This document shows positions 27,445-36,433 of a stretch of 64,000 nt of DNA, piece after piece (position 1 is the first letter of the stretch; the number at the start of each line of letters is the position of its first letter). Position numbers and translations under genes: made by a program. The notes beneath the pieces were generated by a model. It was not told the origin of the DNA. It searched no databases and saw only the letters and a list, made by a program, of their open reading frames with translations. Source of the stretch: Paenibacillus melissococcoides (GTDB lineage Bacteria > Bacillota > Bacilli > Paenibacillales > Paenibacillaceae). The stretch covers positions 558,001-622,000 of the forward strand of contig CALYLO010000002.1 in assembly GCA_944800085.1 (NCBI GenBank), written 5' to 3'.

Positions 27445-28551
27445 TTATAAGTCTTTGGGGCGCGGCTTCGTGCCGCGCCGGGAACGGAACCAGCTCATCA
27501 GTATCAGGAACAGGGATAACAGGGTAAAGCCTGCGGTTGTTCCGGGTAAAACGAATAATTCGAGAACTTTGAAAAACAACATATCGCTTAGATGCAAATT
27601 GGCGGCAATCAGCAAGGTTACCCCCGCAAAGATGCACATCAGCATCCGATGGTAGAGCGAATGGAGCGGAAGCAGTTCCACGATCAGAAAAAGCATGAAC
27701 GAAATGCGGATGAACGCGCCCGACATCCATTGATAAATGGACAGAAAATCGATATGTTCAATATATTTGCTGACGGTAACCAATCTCCACTGCTCGAATG
27801 CCGGGTATCGGATATTGACAGCTTCTTTGATGCCGAAGTTCGTAATCGATCCGATGAGCGGCCCTATCGTCAATCCGCATAAAATCAAAGCGAGCACCGC
27901 GATTCCCCAGAAGCGAGGCGTCTTGGATATCCGGTGCTGAATAAGGATCAAAAGGAACAGTTCGGCCAGGCCCGCTCCGATGTACAGCGTTCCGCGAACC
28001 GCCGGCATATACCCGTGCTCGAACAGCGGGAACATTAAGGAGTAGTCTTTATATTTGGCGTTGGCGAACATGATGAAGTATCCGAACAGGAGGACAAACG
28101 GAAGCAGGATCCCCGAACAAATGGCAATGGAGCGCAGGCCGGCCAGTGCCCCGAAAATACAGAGAAGCAGAAGCGATACCGTAAGAACGAATAGGGGGGT
28201 CTGCGGTAAATACGATGTTCTGGCCCAGTTCACGGTATCCTTCACCGTGACAAACGCGCTGATCCATAAGTACAGCCCAAGAACGGCCGTAACGCACCAG
28301 GCAACCGCAGGGCCGAAGGTCTCCTTCATCCAAGGGAACAACGCCTGCTGACCCTTGGCCTTCATCAGCCTCTGGAGCAAGGGTATCCAACTCAGAACGA
28401 TAAGCATCAGCATCATAACGCTCAACCATCCGTCACGGCCGGCTTGCTGAACCAGGATCGGAATAATGATGACATGATTCAGGAGCCCGGTTGACAGCAT
28501 CATGATGAAGCATAATTGGAGATAGGTGATAAATTCCGAGCCGCGGTTCAT
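27445..28551 (-). CDS. gerB: GerB-family spore permease (B subunit)
   Basis: B subunit of the germinant receptor, an APC-superfamily-like protein with ten hydrophobic spans over about 368 residues. It is the germinant-binding subunit in the family. The start at 28551 is preferred because AAAAGG lies 8 bp upstream; an in-frame ATG at 28560 touches that AAAAGG. It is the first gene of the operon, with gerA beginning 18 bp after its stop. Gene order B-A-C differs from the A-B-C order of the second Ger operon at 37627-41594. Confidence 0.92.
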   Translation of the reverse strand: MNRGSEFITYLQLCFIMMLSTGLLNHVIIIPILVQQAGRDGWLSVMMLMLIVLSWIPLLQRLMKAKGQQALFPWMKETFGPAVAWCVTAVLGLYLWISAFVTVKDTVNWARTSYLPQTPLFVLTVSLLLLCIFGALAGLRSIAICSGILLPFVLLFGYFIMFANAKYKDYSLMFPLFEHGYMPAVRGTLYIGAGLAELFLLILIQHRISKTPRFWGIAVLALILCGLTIGPLIGSITNFGIKEAVNIRYPAFEQWRLVTVSKYIEHIDFLSIYQWMSGAFIRISFMLFLIVELLPLHSLYHRMLMCIFAGVTLLIAANLHLSDMLFFKVLELFVLPGTTAGFTLLSLFLILMSWFRSRRGTKPRPKDL

Positions 28552-28634
28552 GGAGATCATCCTTTTTGGGTCTGATTGACATCCTTAGAATGAACCGGCA
28601 AGGAAAAAATTAATCATTAAAGTGGAAAAAGCTA

Positions 28635-28663
28635 TAGCCAAACGGGACGGTTCCGCCTATAAT
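28635..28663 (+). promoter_or_regulatory. Putative promoter of the neopullulanase leader
   Basis: TAGCCA (28635-28640, 4 of 6 to TTGACA), 17-bp spacer, perfect TATAAT (28658-28663). The expected start at about 28670 is just before the conserved RNA motif. Confidence 0.55.
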
Positions 28664-28669
28664 ACAGCT

Positions 28670-28740
28670 AAATAACTTAAAGGCAATGCTACCGGACAGG
28701 TACAACCTCGTGATCTATCGCGCTGGCTGTGCCTTTTTTT
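28670..28740 (+). ncRNA. Leader RNA with conserved motif and terminator (copy A)
   Basis: TTAAAGGCAATGC (28677-28689), hairpin TACC-GGACA-GGTA (28690-28702), CAACC (28703-28707), and a 3' TGCCTTTTTTT. The TGCCTTT pairs with AAAGGCA at the 5' end, so the conserved 5' strand also forms the terminator stem. That is the layout of a transcription attenuator or riboswitch, 60 bp before the neopullulanase start. No known class was recognised. See copy B at 30597. Confidence 0.5.
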
Positions 28741-28799
28741 GTTGTCCGGCCATGCCTTCGGTTATGGCATATTGAGAAGAGGTACAAGGGAGTGGGCAC

Positions 28800-30575
28800 A
28801 TGCAAAGGGAAGCGGTGTATCATCGTTCCAAGCAAAATTGGTCGTATGCCTATGATCGCGAGACGATCCATCTCCGGCTCCGCACGAAGCGGGATGATGC
28901 CGTGAAGGTGGAAGCGATCGTGGTGGACAAATATGCGTTCAAAGATTCGACAGAGTTCATTCCGATGCATATTTTTGCTTCGGATGCCTTGTTCGATTAT
29001 TGGGAGGCTGCGTACCGTCCGCCGTACCGGCGGTTGCGCTACGCGTTCCGGATTCAGGGCAAGGACGAGCAGGTATATTTGACGGAACGCGGGTTTTTCG
29101 AGGACTTGCCTTGGGACTACTTCGAGTCGTTCGAGTATCCGTTCCTCCATCCGAACGATATGTTCGAAGCGCCTGCCTGGGTGAAGGAGGCCGTCTTCTA
29201 TCAGATCTTCCCGGAGCGGTTCGCGAACGGCGATCCAGCCAACGACCCGGAGAAGACCGAGGCATGGGGCGGGGAACCGAAGCCGGACAATTTCTTCGGC
29301 GGCGACCTGCAAGGGGTTCTGGATCATCTTGATTATTTAACGGAGTTAGGCATTAATGCCATTTACTTTACGCCGATCTTCGAAGCGACGACGAACCATA
29401 AGTACGACACGCGGGATTATTTGAAGGTGGACAGACATTTCGGCACGAATGAGAAGCTGAAGGAATTGATCGTGGCGTGCCATAAGCGGGGAATCCGGGT
29501 CCTGCTGGACGCGGTGTTCAATCATGCCGGCCGCACGTTCCCTCCATTCGTCGACGTGATGGAGAAGGGGAGCGAATCCCCGTATGCGGACTGGTTCTAC
29601 GTGAGAGACTATCCGCTCCGCGTCGTGGACGGCAAGCCGACCTATGAGACGTTCGCCTTCGAGCCGCTGATGCCGAAGCTCAATACGAGCCATCCGGAGG
29701 TGAAGCGGTATTTGCTGGAGGTGGCGAGATATTGGGTAGAGGAGATCGGCATTGACGGCTGGCGGCTCGATGTGGCCAATGAGGTCGATCATCAATTCTG
29801 GCGCGAATTCCGGCAAGTCGTCAAGCAGGCCAATCCGGACGCCTATATTTTGGGGGAAATATGGCATGATTCGATGATGTGGCTGCAGGGGGACCAGTTC
29901 GATGCCGTCATGAATTACCCGTTCACGGATGCGGTGCTGAACTTCTTCGCCCGTCAGACGACGGATGCCCGCGCGTTCGCGGATTCTATCGGATCGATTC
30001 TGGCGAGCTATCCGCAGCCGGTGACCGAAGTGTCCTTCAATCTGCTCGACAGCCACGATACGCCGCGCCTGCTGACGCTCTGCGAGGGAGATGTCCGTCC
30101 GATGAAGCTGGCGGCGTTATTCCAGTTCACTTATCCGGGGACCCCTTGCATCTACTATGGAGACGAGATCGGCCTGGAGGGCGGACCGGATCCAGGCTGC
30201 CGCAAATGCATGATATGGGATGAAGCGGAACAAGACCGTGATCTGTTCGCCTTCTACCAGCGCATGATCGCGCTTCGCCGCAAGCATGAGTCCTTGCGAT
30301 CCGCGCGGGTTCGCTTCCTGCATGCCGAAGCGGAGGGAAGAACGTTGATGTATGAATTAACGGGATCCGACGCTTGCTTCCTGATCGCGATGAATGCAGC
30401 TGACGCTCCGGCGAAGCTCCGGCTGGAGGCGGGAACGGACACAGAGGGTTCATGGTCGCTGGAATACGGAGAAGGCAGCACCATTGCCGCTCAGCCGGAC
30501 ATGCTGGAGATAGCCTTGGATGGGTACGGTTTTGCGGTCCTCTGCATGAAAAGCAATATTGACAATCCCCGATGA
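28800..30575 (+). CDS. Neopullulanase / cyclomaltodextrinase-type alpha-glucan hydrolase (GH13)
   Basis: Cytoplasmic (no signal peptide) 591-residue enzyme that would cut imported maltodextrins, cyclodextrins or pullulan fragments. An N-terminal starch-binding-like domain (1-125) of the neopullulanase group precedes the barrel. The four GH13 regions are DAVFNH (238-243), GWRLDVANE with nucleophile Asp324, GEIWHD with acid/base Glu353, and LLDSHD with Asp420. MPKLN before region II is typical of the neopullulanase/cyclomaltodextrinase subfamily. GGGAG precedes ATG. It stands upstream of malEFG on the same strand but has its own promoter and a terminator after it. Confidence 0.92.
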   Translation: MQREAVYHRSKQNWSYAYDRETIHLRLRTKRDDAVKVEAIVVDKYAFKDSTEFIPMHIFASDALFDYWEAAYRPPYRRLRYAFRIQGKDEQVYLTERGFFEDLPWDYFESFEYPFLHPNDMFEAPAWVKEAVFYQIFPERFANGDPANDPEKTEAWGGEPKPDNFFGGDLQGVLDHLDYLTELGINAIYFTPIFEATTNHKYDTRDYLKVDRHFGTNEKLKELIVACHKRGIRVLLDAVFNHAGRTFPPFVDVMEKGSESPYADWFYVRDYPLRVVDGKPTYETFAFEPLMPKLNTSHPEVKRYLLEVARYWVEEIGIDGWRLDVANEVDHQFWREFRQVVKQANPDAYILGEIWHDSMMWLQGDQFDAVMNYPFTDAVLNFFARQTTDARAFADSIGSILASYPQPVTEVSFNLLDSHDTPRLLTLCEGDVRPMKLAALFQFTYPGTPCIYYGDEIGLEGGPDPGCRKCMIWDEAEQDRDLFAFYQRMIALRRKHESLRSARVRFLHAEAEGRTLMYELTGSDACFLIAMNAADAPAKLRLEAGTDTEGSWSLEYGEGSTIAAQPDMLEIALDGYGFAVLCMKSNIDNPR

Positions 30576-30589
30576 AAACGTATACAATG
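30560..30589 (+). promoter_or_regulatory. Promoter at the 3' end of the neopullulanase gene
   Basis: Perfect TTGACA (30560-30565), then TATACAAT (30582-30589): spacing 16 to TATACA or 18 to TACAAT. It overlaps the last codons of the gene and would start RNA copy B at about 30597. Confidence 0.6.
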
Positions 30590-30596
30590 CAACTAT

Positions 30597-30695
30597 GACA
30601 AGTACAATTTAAGGGCAATGCTTTCGGCGGCTTAGCCGAACAACCCCGGTATTCTCTTTGAAGCTTGAGTGAAGAGATACCGGGGTTATTTTGTA
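30597..30695 (+). ncRNA. Leader or small RNA with conserved motif and terminator (copy B)
   Basis: TTAAGGGCAATGC (30609-30621), hairpin TTCGGC-GGCTTA-GCCGAA (30623-30640), CAACC (30641-30645), then a strong terminator AACCCCGGTATTCTCTT / AAGAGATACCGGGGTT (30642-30687) with TATTTTGT. Compared with copy A the hairpin sequence differs completely but base-pairing is kept. The unit ends about 400 bp before malE, so it is either a free ~100-nt RNA or an attenuated malE leader. The remaining DNA up to malE holds a LacI-type operator but no gene. Confidence 0.5.
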
Positions 30696-31049
30696 TTATG
30701 ACGGGCCAGGGAGTTATTGCCGGATAAGGGGATGATGCGTACGGCAGGGTGTCCTGCGTCCATTTGTGCAATCGTTTGAATGAATCGGGTAATAAGGCAG
30801 GCTGATGCGGTGCAGAAGAAGACCCCGCGGGCTTGCTTCCTGAACCAACAACGACGCGAATGACGGGCACAGGATGAAAAGGAGGATGTTTTCACAAGGG
30901 GAATTTGCGATTGAATAGCGGTTTTTGTGATTTTCACCAATTTTGCAAATGTTCACTTCTTCAGATCTTTCATTTTTTTCTTAATGTGGATCTTATGTGG
31001 AATTTAAGGGATCGAAACAAAAAAGAAGAGATGATAAGTCGAAAAAAGA

Positions 31050-31059
31050 CAAACGTTTG
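31050..31059. promoter_or_regulatory. LacI-family operator upstream of malE
   Basis: Perfect palindrome CAAACGTTTG centred on CG, the hallmark of LacI/GalR-family operators, 42 bp before malE. The MalR-like regulator at 36434 is the obvious candidate to bind it; CcpA is a weaker alternative, since the full cre consensus is matched poorly. Confidence 0.55.
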
Positions 31060-31101
31060 CATAAAAGCATGACTTCATCGGAACCAACCAGGGAGAGGGG
31101 T

Positions 31102-32433
31102 ATGAACATGAAGGGGAAAAAGCTTGGCAGCTTGTTCATCGTAATGGTCATGATGTTGTTGATGATGTCGGCGTGCGGACCGCGGCCGGATAGCGGGGCG
31201 CCTGCGACAGAGGAGCCGGCGGCACAGGGCGAGGCCAATGAGACGGCGTCCGGCGGCGGAGCGGCTGGCGACGAGGAGCTTGTTCCTGAACCGGGAGCGA
31301 AGCTGGTCATCTGGGAAGGACCGGAGCAGAAGGAGTTCCTGGAGGCGATGGCCCAAGAGTTCACGGCGAAGTACGACATTCCGGTCGAGATCCAGGAGAT
31401 CGGATCCGGCGAGCAGATGGCGAAGGTGAAGACAGACGGCCCGGCCGGGCTCGGAGCCGATATTATGGTGTTGCCGCATGATCACTTGGGAGAGGCGGTA
31501 GCTGCGGGACTCGTCATGCCGAATGATTTCTATGCGGAAGACACGATGAACAACTTCGCGCCGGCTGCGGTGGAAGCGGTGTCATTGGACGGCATCATCT
31601 ACGGCTATCCGCGCAATATGGAGACATACTTGCTGTACTACAACAAAGACTTGGTGAAGGAAGAGGATCTGGCCTCGTGGGACCGCATCATCGCCTTTGC
31701 GAAAAAATACAACGATGCGAAGAACAATAAATTCGGGTTTTTGTATGAAGTCAATAACTTCTACTACAACTATGCCTTTATGGCCGGCAACGGCGCTTAT
31801 GTCTTCGGCAAAAAGGGCACCGACCCGGCCGATATCGGTCTGGCTGCGCCGGAAGCGGTAGAAGCGTTCCAATTCTTCCAGAGCTTGCGCGAAGCGATTC
31901 CGATCAAGGCGGCAGACGCGAGCGGAGACGTCAAAACAAGTCTGTTCCAGACCGGCAAGCTGCCGATCAACATGGACGGCATCTGGCAGTTGGGCAACTT
32001 CACGAAGGAGAAGCTCGGCTTCGAGGTCGGCGCGGTGCCGCTGCCGCCGATGCCGAACGGCAAGGCGCCGAAGCCGTTCCTCGGGGTCAAGGCTTACTTC
32101 GTGAGCACTTTCTCCCAGTATCCGAATGCGGCGAAGCTGTTCATCCATCATGTGACCTCTCAGGAAGCGATGGTGAAGAACTACGAGCTGTCAGGCATCA
32201 TTCCGGCGCGCAACGGCATGGAGAACGAGCCGGCCATCCAGGCGAATCCGAATGCGCTGGCGTTCCTGGAGCAGTTCAAAAACGTAGAGGCGATGCCGTA
32301 CATTATTGAAATGCGCTCCGTCTGGGGACCGCTGACCGCCACGCTGGAGCCGATCTGGGACGGCGGCAATGTAGAGGCGATTCTGAAAAAAGCGGTGGAG
32401 GACGTCAAGACCGCGATTGCCCAACAGGGCTGA
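31102..32433 (+). CDS. malE: Maltodextrin ABC transporter substrate-binding lipoprotein
   Basis: Extracellular solute-binding protein (family 1) that captures maltodextrins for MalFG. Starts at 31102 or 31108 are both served by GGGAGAGGGG; the longer open frame to 30997 has no SD. The lipobox MSAC places the lipidated Cys at residue 25. A Glu/Ala/Gly-rich linker is followed by LVIWEGPEQKEFLEAMAQEF, PHDHLGEAVAAGLV, a YGYPRNMETYLLYYNKDL hinge and the late FLGVKAYFVS block, all usual for MalE/MdxE. First gene of malE-malF-malG-amylase. Binding specificity is inferred from neighbours. Confidence 0.92.
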   Translation: MNMKGKKLGSLFIVMVMMLLMMSACGPRPDSGAPATEEPAAQGEANETASGGGAAGDEELVPEPGAKLVIWEGPEQKEFLEAMAQEFTAKYDIPVEIQEIGSGEQMAKVKTDGPAGLGADIMVLPHDHLGEAVAAGLVMPNDFYAEDTMNNFAPAAVEAVSLDGIIYGYPRNMETYLLYYNKDLVKEEDLASWDRIIAFAKKYNDAKNNKFGFLYEVNNFYYNYAFMAGNGAYVFGKKGTDPADIGLAAPEAVEAFQFFQSLREAIPIKAADASGDVKTSLFQTGKLPINMDGIWQLGNFTKEKLGFEVGAVPLPPMPNGKAPKPFLGVKAYFVSTFSQYPNAAKLFIHHVTSQEAMVKNYELSGIIPARNGMENEPAIQANPNALAFLEQFKNVEAMPYIIEMRSVWGPLTATLEPIWDGGNVEAILKKAVEDVKTAIAQQG

Positions 32434-32457
32434 TAAGATCGATCATCACTTCGAGCG

Positions 32458-32489
32458 CCGTCACCTTCCCCTTTGCGGGCAGGTGACGG
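32458..32489 (+). terminator. Intercistronic hairpin between malE and malF
   Basis: CCGTCACCT (32458-32466) / AGGTGACGG (32481-32489) with a 14-nt loop and no following T-run. Such a structure could protect malE mRNA or partly end transcription, giving more binding protein than permease. It is not a full terminator. Confidence 0.5.
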
Positions 32490-32514
32490 TCTCATTCATC
32501 GGGGGGATTGACTC

Positions 32515-33828
32515 ATGAACAGACACCGCGGCATCGCCGCCGTGCTATCCGCCGTTATTATGGGCGCTGGTCAGATCTACAATCGGCAGTTGGGCAAAGG
32601 CCTCGTTCTGTTGGCCATGTACGCAGGAGGCCTCTATTTTGCCTTCATGAATCTCGGGCATGCGTTATGGGGACTGGCAACGCTCGGGGAGCGGAAGCAG
32701 GAGCTGAAGCTGGTCGGCAAGGTGTATCAACGGGTTGCCGGCGATCACTCCATCTTTCTGCTGATTGAGGGGCTCATTATCGTATTTGTCGTCATCGTCT
32801 TCATCATGCTCTATATTTACAATATTCGGGATGCCTACCGGAACGGGGCGCTGCGGGAAGCTGGCGGACAGCCGCATACGTTCGTGCAATCGTTGAAGCA
32901 TGTGTTTGAGAAAAATTTCGCGCAGCTCATTCTGTTTCCGCCGCTCTTGTTCGTGTTTTTCTTCAGCGTGCTGCCGCTCATATTCAATATCTTGATTGCC
33001 TTCACGAACTACTCTTCGCCGAAAAATCTTCCGCCCGCCAATCTGGTGGATTGGGTCGGATTATCGACCTTCAAAGATTTGTTCGCGCTCAGCGCCTGGG
33101 CCAAAACGTTCTACGGCGTCTTCTCCTGGACGGTCGTATGGGCCATCCTGTCCACCGTGACGACATTCTTCGGCGGCTTCGCGGTCGCCTTGCTCGTGCA
33201 GCAGCCGATTACGCGCTTCAAGGCGATGTGGCGCACGCTCTATATGCTGCCGTTCGCGATTCCAGGCTTCGTCTCCCTGCTCATCATGCGCAATATGTTC
33301 AACGCGCAGTTCGGGCCGGTGAACCAGTATTTGCGCTGGCTCGGGCTGGAGGGACCGAATTGGCTCTCTGATCCGGTCTGGGCGAAGGCGACGATTCTGC
33401 TCGTCAATCTATGGCTCGGGTTCCCGGTGTCCATGCTGCTCATCATCGGGATATTGGCGACGATTCCGCGCGATCTGTACGAGGCGGCCGAAGTCGACGG
33501 GGCATCGCCGTTCCAGAAGTTCCGCAAGATTACGTTCCCGAGCGTCATGTTCTCGCTTGCGCCGATTCTGATCGGCCAGTTCGCCGGGAACTTCAACAAC
33601 TTCAATGTCATTTATTTGATGACGAACGGGCGGCCGGCCAATAGCGACTACCAATTTGCCGGCGAGACGGATATTTTGATTACGTGGCTGTACAATTTGT
33701 CGATTAACAACGGCAAGTACAATTTCGCCGCGGTCGTCAGCATTATCATCTTTGCCATTCTCGCTACGATCTCATTGTGGAATTTTCGGCGCACGCGCTC
33801 GTTCCAGGAGGAGGATGTTTACCGATGA
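32515..33828 (+). CDS. malF: Maltodextrin ABC transporter permease MalF
   Basis: 437-residue inner-membrane permease. About eight hydrophobic spans are seen, including an N-terminal pair (AAVLSAVIMGAGQIYNRQLG, LLIEGLIIVFVVIVFIMLYI) before the conserved binding-protein-dependent core. The EAA loop that docks the ATPase is YEAAEVDGASPFQKFRKITF. GGGGGG precedes the ATG. It overlaps malG by 4 bp. No ATPase (MsmX/MalK type) is encoded in the window, so it must be shared from elsewhere, as is usual in Bacillales. Confidence 0.93.
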   Translation: MNRHRGIAAVLSAVIMGAGQIYNRQLGKGLVLLAMYAGGLYFAFMNLGHALWGLATLGERKQELKLVGKVYQRVAGDHSIFLLIEGLIIVFVVIVFIMLYIYNIRDAYRNGALREAGGQPHTFVQSLKHVFEKNFAQLILFPPLLFVFFFSVLPLIFNILIAFTNYSSPKNLPPANLVDWVGLSTFKDLFALSAWAKTFYGVFSWTVVWAILSTVTTFFGGFAVALLVQQPITRFKAMWRTLYMLPFAIPGFVSLLIMRNMFNAQFGPVNQYLRWLGLEGPNWLSDPVWAKATILLVNLWLGFPVSMLLIIGILATIPRDLYEAAEVDGASPFQKFRKITFPSVMFSLAPILIGQFAGNFNNFNVIYLMTNGRPANSDYQFAGETDILITWLYNLSINNGKYNFAAVVSIIIFAILATISLWNFRRTRSFQEEDVYR

Positions 33829-34655
33829 ACCGATGGAGAAAAAAGACCTGGTCCGTTATTACCCATATCCTGCTCGTGCTCATCGCCCTGTTTGCCCTGT
33901 ATCCGGCGATCTGGGTGATTCTGTCCTCCTTCCGGCCGGGGACATCCCTGTTCAGCGAGTCGCTGATCCCGGATCGGTTCACGCTCGAGCATTACCGTCA
34001 GCTGTTCATTAAGTTCCCGTTCGCCGACTGGTACGTGAACACGCTGAAAATCGCCGTCGTCTCGATGGTATTCAGCACCTTGTTCGTCCTGCTGACGGGT
34101 TATGCCTTCTCGCGCTTCCGCTTCTACGGACGCAAAGGAATCATGAGCTTTCTGTTCATACTCGGCATGTTCCCTTCCTTCATGAGCATGATTGCCGTGT
34201 ACATTTTGCTGTTGAACATGAACCTGCTGAACAAGCATTCGGCCTTGATGCTCGTCTACTCTGCGGGCGCGGCGATGGGGTATTTGCTGGTCAAAGGCTA
34301 CTTCGACACGATTCCAAAAAGCTTGGAAGAAGCGGCGCGGATCGATGGCGCCAACCATCTTACCGTGTTCTTCCGCATCTTCCTGCCGCTGTCCCGCCCG
34401 CTGATCGTCTTCCTCAGCGTGACCTCGTTCGCCGGCGCGTTCAATGACTTCATCTTCGCGCAGATGGTGCTGCGCACGAAGGAGAAGCAGACGCTGGCGG
34501 TCGGGCTCTACAGCATGGTCAGCGATCAGTTCGCGACGCAGTTCACCGTCTTCGCCGCGGGCTGCGTGCTCGTCGCGCTGCCGATCACGATTCTGTTCAT
34601 GTCGATGCAGCGCTTCCTGGTCGAAGGTCTGACGGCGGGAGCGGATAAGGGATGA
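33825..34655 (+). CDS. malG: Maltodextrin ABC transporter permease MalG
   Basis: 276-residue permease with six spans, partner of MalF. The start ATG 33825 overlaps the malF stop (ATGA) and follows AGGAGG; an in-frame upstream ATG at 33777 lies inside malF and is rejected. The EAA loop is LEEAARIDGANHLTVFFRIF. The C-terminal end (FMSMQRFLVEGLTAGADKG) is typical of MalG. The stop overlaps the next gene by 4 bp. Confidence 0.94.
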   Translation: MNRWRKKTWSVITHILLVLIALFALYPAIWVILSSFRPGTSLFSESLIPDRFTLEHYRQLFIKFPFADWYVNTLKIAVVSMVFSTLFVLLTGYAFSRFRFYGRKGIMSFLFILGMFPSFMSMIAVYILLLNMNLLNKHSALMLVYSAGAAMGYLLVKGYFDTIPKSLEEAARIDGANHLTVFFRIFLPLSRPLIVFLSVTSFAGAFNDFIFAQMVLRTKEKQTLAVGLYSMVSDQFATQFTVFAAGCVLVALPITILFMSMQRFLVEGLTAGADKG

Positions 34656-36343
34656 AGACAGGGAACCGACCATGCGGGCATCGACAGCGAACGTCCGCCT
34701 TCGTCCGGCGGATGCTCGGCGCCTTGGCTGCAATCTGCCTGGTAGCGGTGCTGGCCGCCGGGTGCACGTCCACGGAGCCGGAACGCGTTCCGCCGGCTGA
34801 CAGCGCGCCGGGCCAGCCGGGGGATAGCGCAGCAGGCACGGCCGCCTTCGCCCTGGATCGCGCTCAGCCGGCGATGGGACAGAGCCGGGGCGTCTATTAC
34901 GAAATCTTCGTCCGCTCCTTCCATGACTCCGATGGCGACGGCATCGGCGATCTGCGCGGTGTCATCGAACGGCTCGATTATTTGCAGGATCTCGGCATTA
35001 AGGGCATCTGGCTCATGCCGATCCATCCGTCACCGAGCTATCACGGATATGATGTGACCGACTACTATGAGGTGAATCCGGATTACGGAACGCTGGATGA
35101 TTTCCGGGCGCTGACGGAAGCGGCGCATGAGCGCGGCATCGAAGTGATTATCGACCTGGTCCTCAACCATTCGAGCAGCGATCACCCGTGGTTCAAGTCC
35201 GCACTGGAGGACAAGAAAAGCCCGTACCGGGAATGGTATACTTTTGCAGACGGCACCCGCCCGGAGGAATCCCAATTGGGGGCCTGGGGGCAGCAGGCAT
35301 GGCACGGAACGGGCGATAACAAATATGTGGGGATTTTCTGGGAAGGAATGCCGGATCTGAATCTGGATCATCCCGATGTTCGCGCCGAGATGATCAAGAT
35401 CGGACAATTCTGGCTGAAGCAGGGCGCGGACGGGTTCCGGCTTGATGCGGCGAAGCATATCTATGAAGACTTCCAATCATCGGTTACCAATCCCGATGTG
35501 GTGAAGAAGAACCAGGCCTGGTGGCAGGAATTCCGCCGCGGTCTCGACGAAGTCGACCCCGAAGCGTACCTGATCGGGGAGATATGGGATGCCGCGAGCG
35601 TCGTCGGGCCGTATCTGGATCGCGCGCTCGATTCGGGCTTCAACTTCGATCTGGCGAAGATGCTGGTCAACGCCGCCAAGCTGGAGCGCGCCTCCACGAT
35701 TCCGTCGGTGCTGAGCAAGACGTATTCCTTCTTCAGCAAGCAATCGGACGGCGCTTTTGTCGATGCCCCGTTCCTGACCAATCACGATCAGAACCGGGTC
35801 ATGAGCGAACTGGATGGCCATGGGGAACGGGCGAAGATGGCGGCCTCGCTCTTGTTGACGATGCCGGGCAATCCGTTTATTTATTATGGAGAAGAGATCG
35901 GGATGCGCGGGGTGAAGCCCGATGAGCGGATTCGCGAGCCGATGCTCTGGTCCTCCGGCAGCAAGGCGGAGGGGCAGACCCGATGGCAGCCGGCGAAGCA
36001 TGCGGACGGCGTCGCGCCGGTCGAGGAGCAGTTGAAGGATCCGGACTCGCTGCTTCGTCATTACCAGACGATGATTGCGTGGCGCAACGAGGAACTGCTG
36101 CTGGCCGATGGCGCGATCCTGCCGTATGCGGGCGTGCCGAATGAAGTGCTGGCCTTCATTCGCTTGAATGAGGACAATCAGGTGCTCGTCCTTCATAACT
36201 TGTCCGCCCGCGAACAGAGCGTCGACGTCAGCGCTCGCCCGGATCTGCCGTTTCGGGAGATCGCCCGCTCGACGAAGGAGGAGGCGGCGCTGCGCGACGG
36301 CGTCGTGACGGTGCCCCCGTACAGCTCCTTGCTGTTGAAATAA
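34652..36343 (+). CDS. Alpha-amylase-type lipoprotein (GH13)
   Basis: 563-residue membrane-anchored exo-enzyme that would cut starch or maltodextrin outside the cell into pieces taken up by MalEFG. The signal sequence ends in lipobox VLAAGC (Cys38), then a Pro/Ala linker. The GH13 barrel starts GVYYEIFVRSFHDSDGDGIG. Catalytic regions: DLVLNH (168-173), GFRLDAAKHI with nucleophile Asp265, GEIWD with Glu310, FLTNHDQ with Asp379. The start overlaps the malG stop (ATGA), so it is co-translated with the transporter. It is closer to the oligo-1,6-glucosidase/alpha-amylase branch than to the neopullulanase at 28800. Confidence 0.9.
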   Translation: MKTGNRPCGHRQRTSAFVRRMLGALAAICLVAVLAAGCTSTEPERVPPADSAPGQPGDSAAGTAAFALDRAQPAMGQSRGVYYEIFVRSFHDSDGDGIGDLRGVIERLDYLQDLGIKGIWLMPIHPSPSYHGYDVTDYYEVNPDYGTLDDFRALTEAAHERGIEVIIDLVLNHSSSDHPWFKSALEDKKSPYREWYTFADGTRPEESQLGAWGQQAWHGTGDNKYVGIFWEGMPDLNLDHPDVRAEMIKIGQFWLKQGADGFRLDAAKHIYEDFQSSVTNPDVVKKNQAWWQEFRRGLDEVDPEAYLIGEIWDAASVVGPYLDRALDSGFNFDLAKMLVNAAKLERASTIPSVLSKTYSFFSKQSDGAFVDAPFLTNHDQNRVMSELDGHGERAKMAASLLLTMPGNPFIYYGEEIGMRGVKPDERIREPMLWSSGSKAEGQTRWQPAKHADGVAPVEEQLKDPDSLLRHYQTMIAWRNEELLLADGAILPYAGVPNEVLAFIRLNEDNQVLVLHNLSAREQSVDVSARPDLPFREIARSTKEEAALRDGVVTVPPYSSLLLK

Positions 36344-36433
36344 AGCGGAACAAAGCGGACTTTTCGAAGATCTTCTATCATACCAAGAAGGGAATGGAAG
36401 GATTGTGGATGCAAGACGAAGGAGGAAGCTGTT

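Noticed and set aside
25949..27730. Longer GerA start at 27730
   Set aside because: The extra 100 codons lie antiparallel to nothing useful and overlap gerB in another frame; the ATG at 27427 has AAGGAGG and fits family length.
30997..31101. Longer MalE start at 30997
   Set aside because: It would place 35 charged residues before the signal peptide and run through the CAAACGTTTG operator; no SD.
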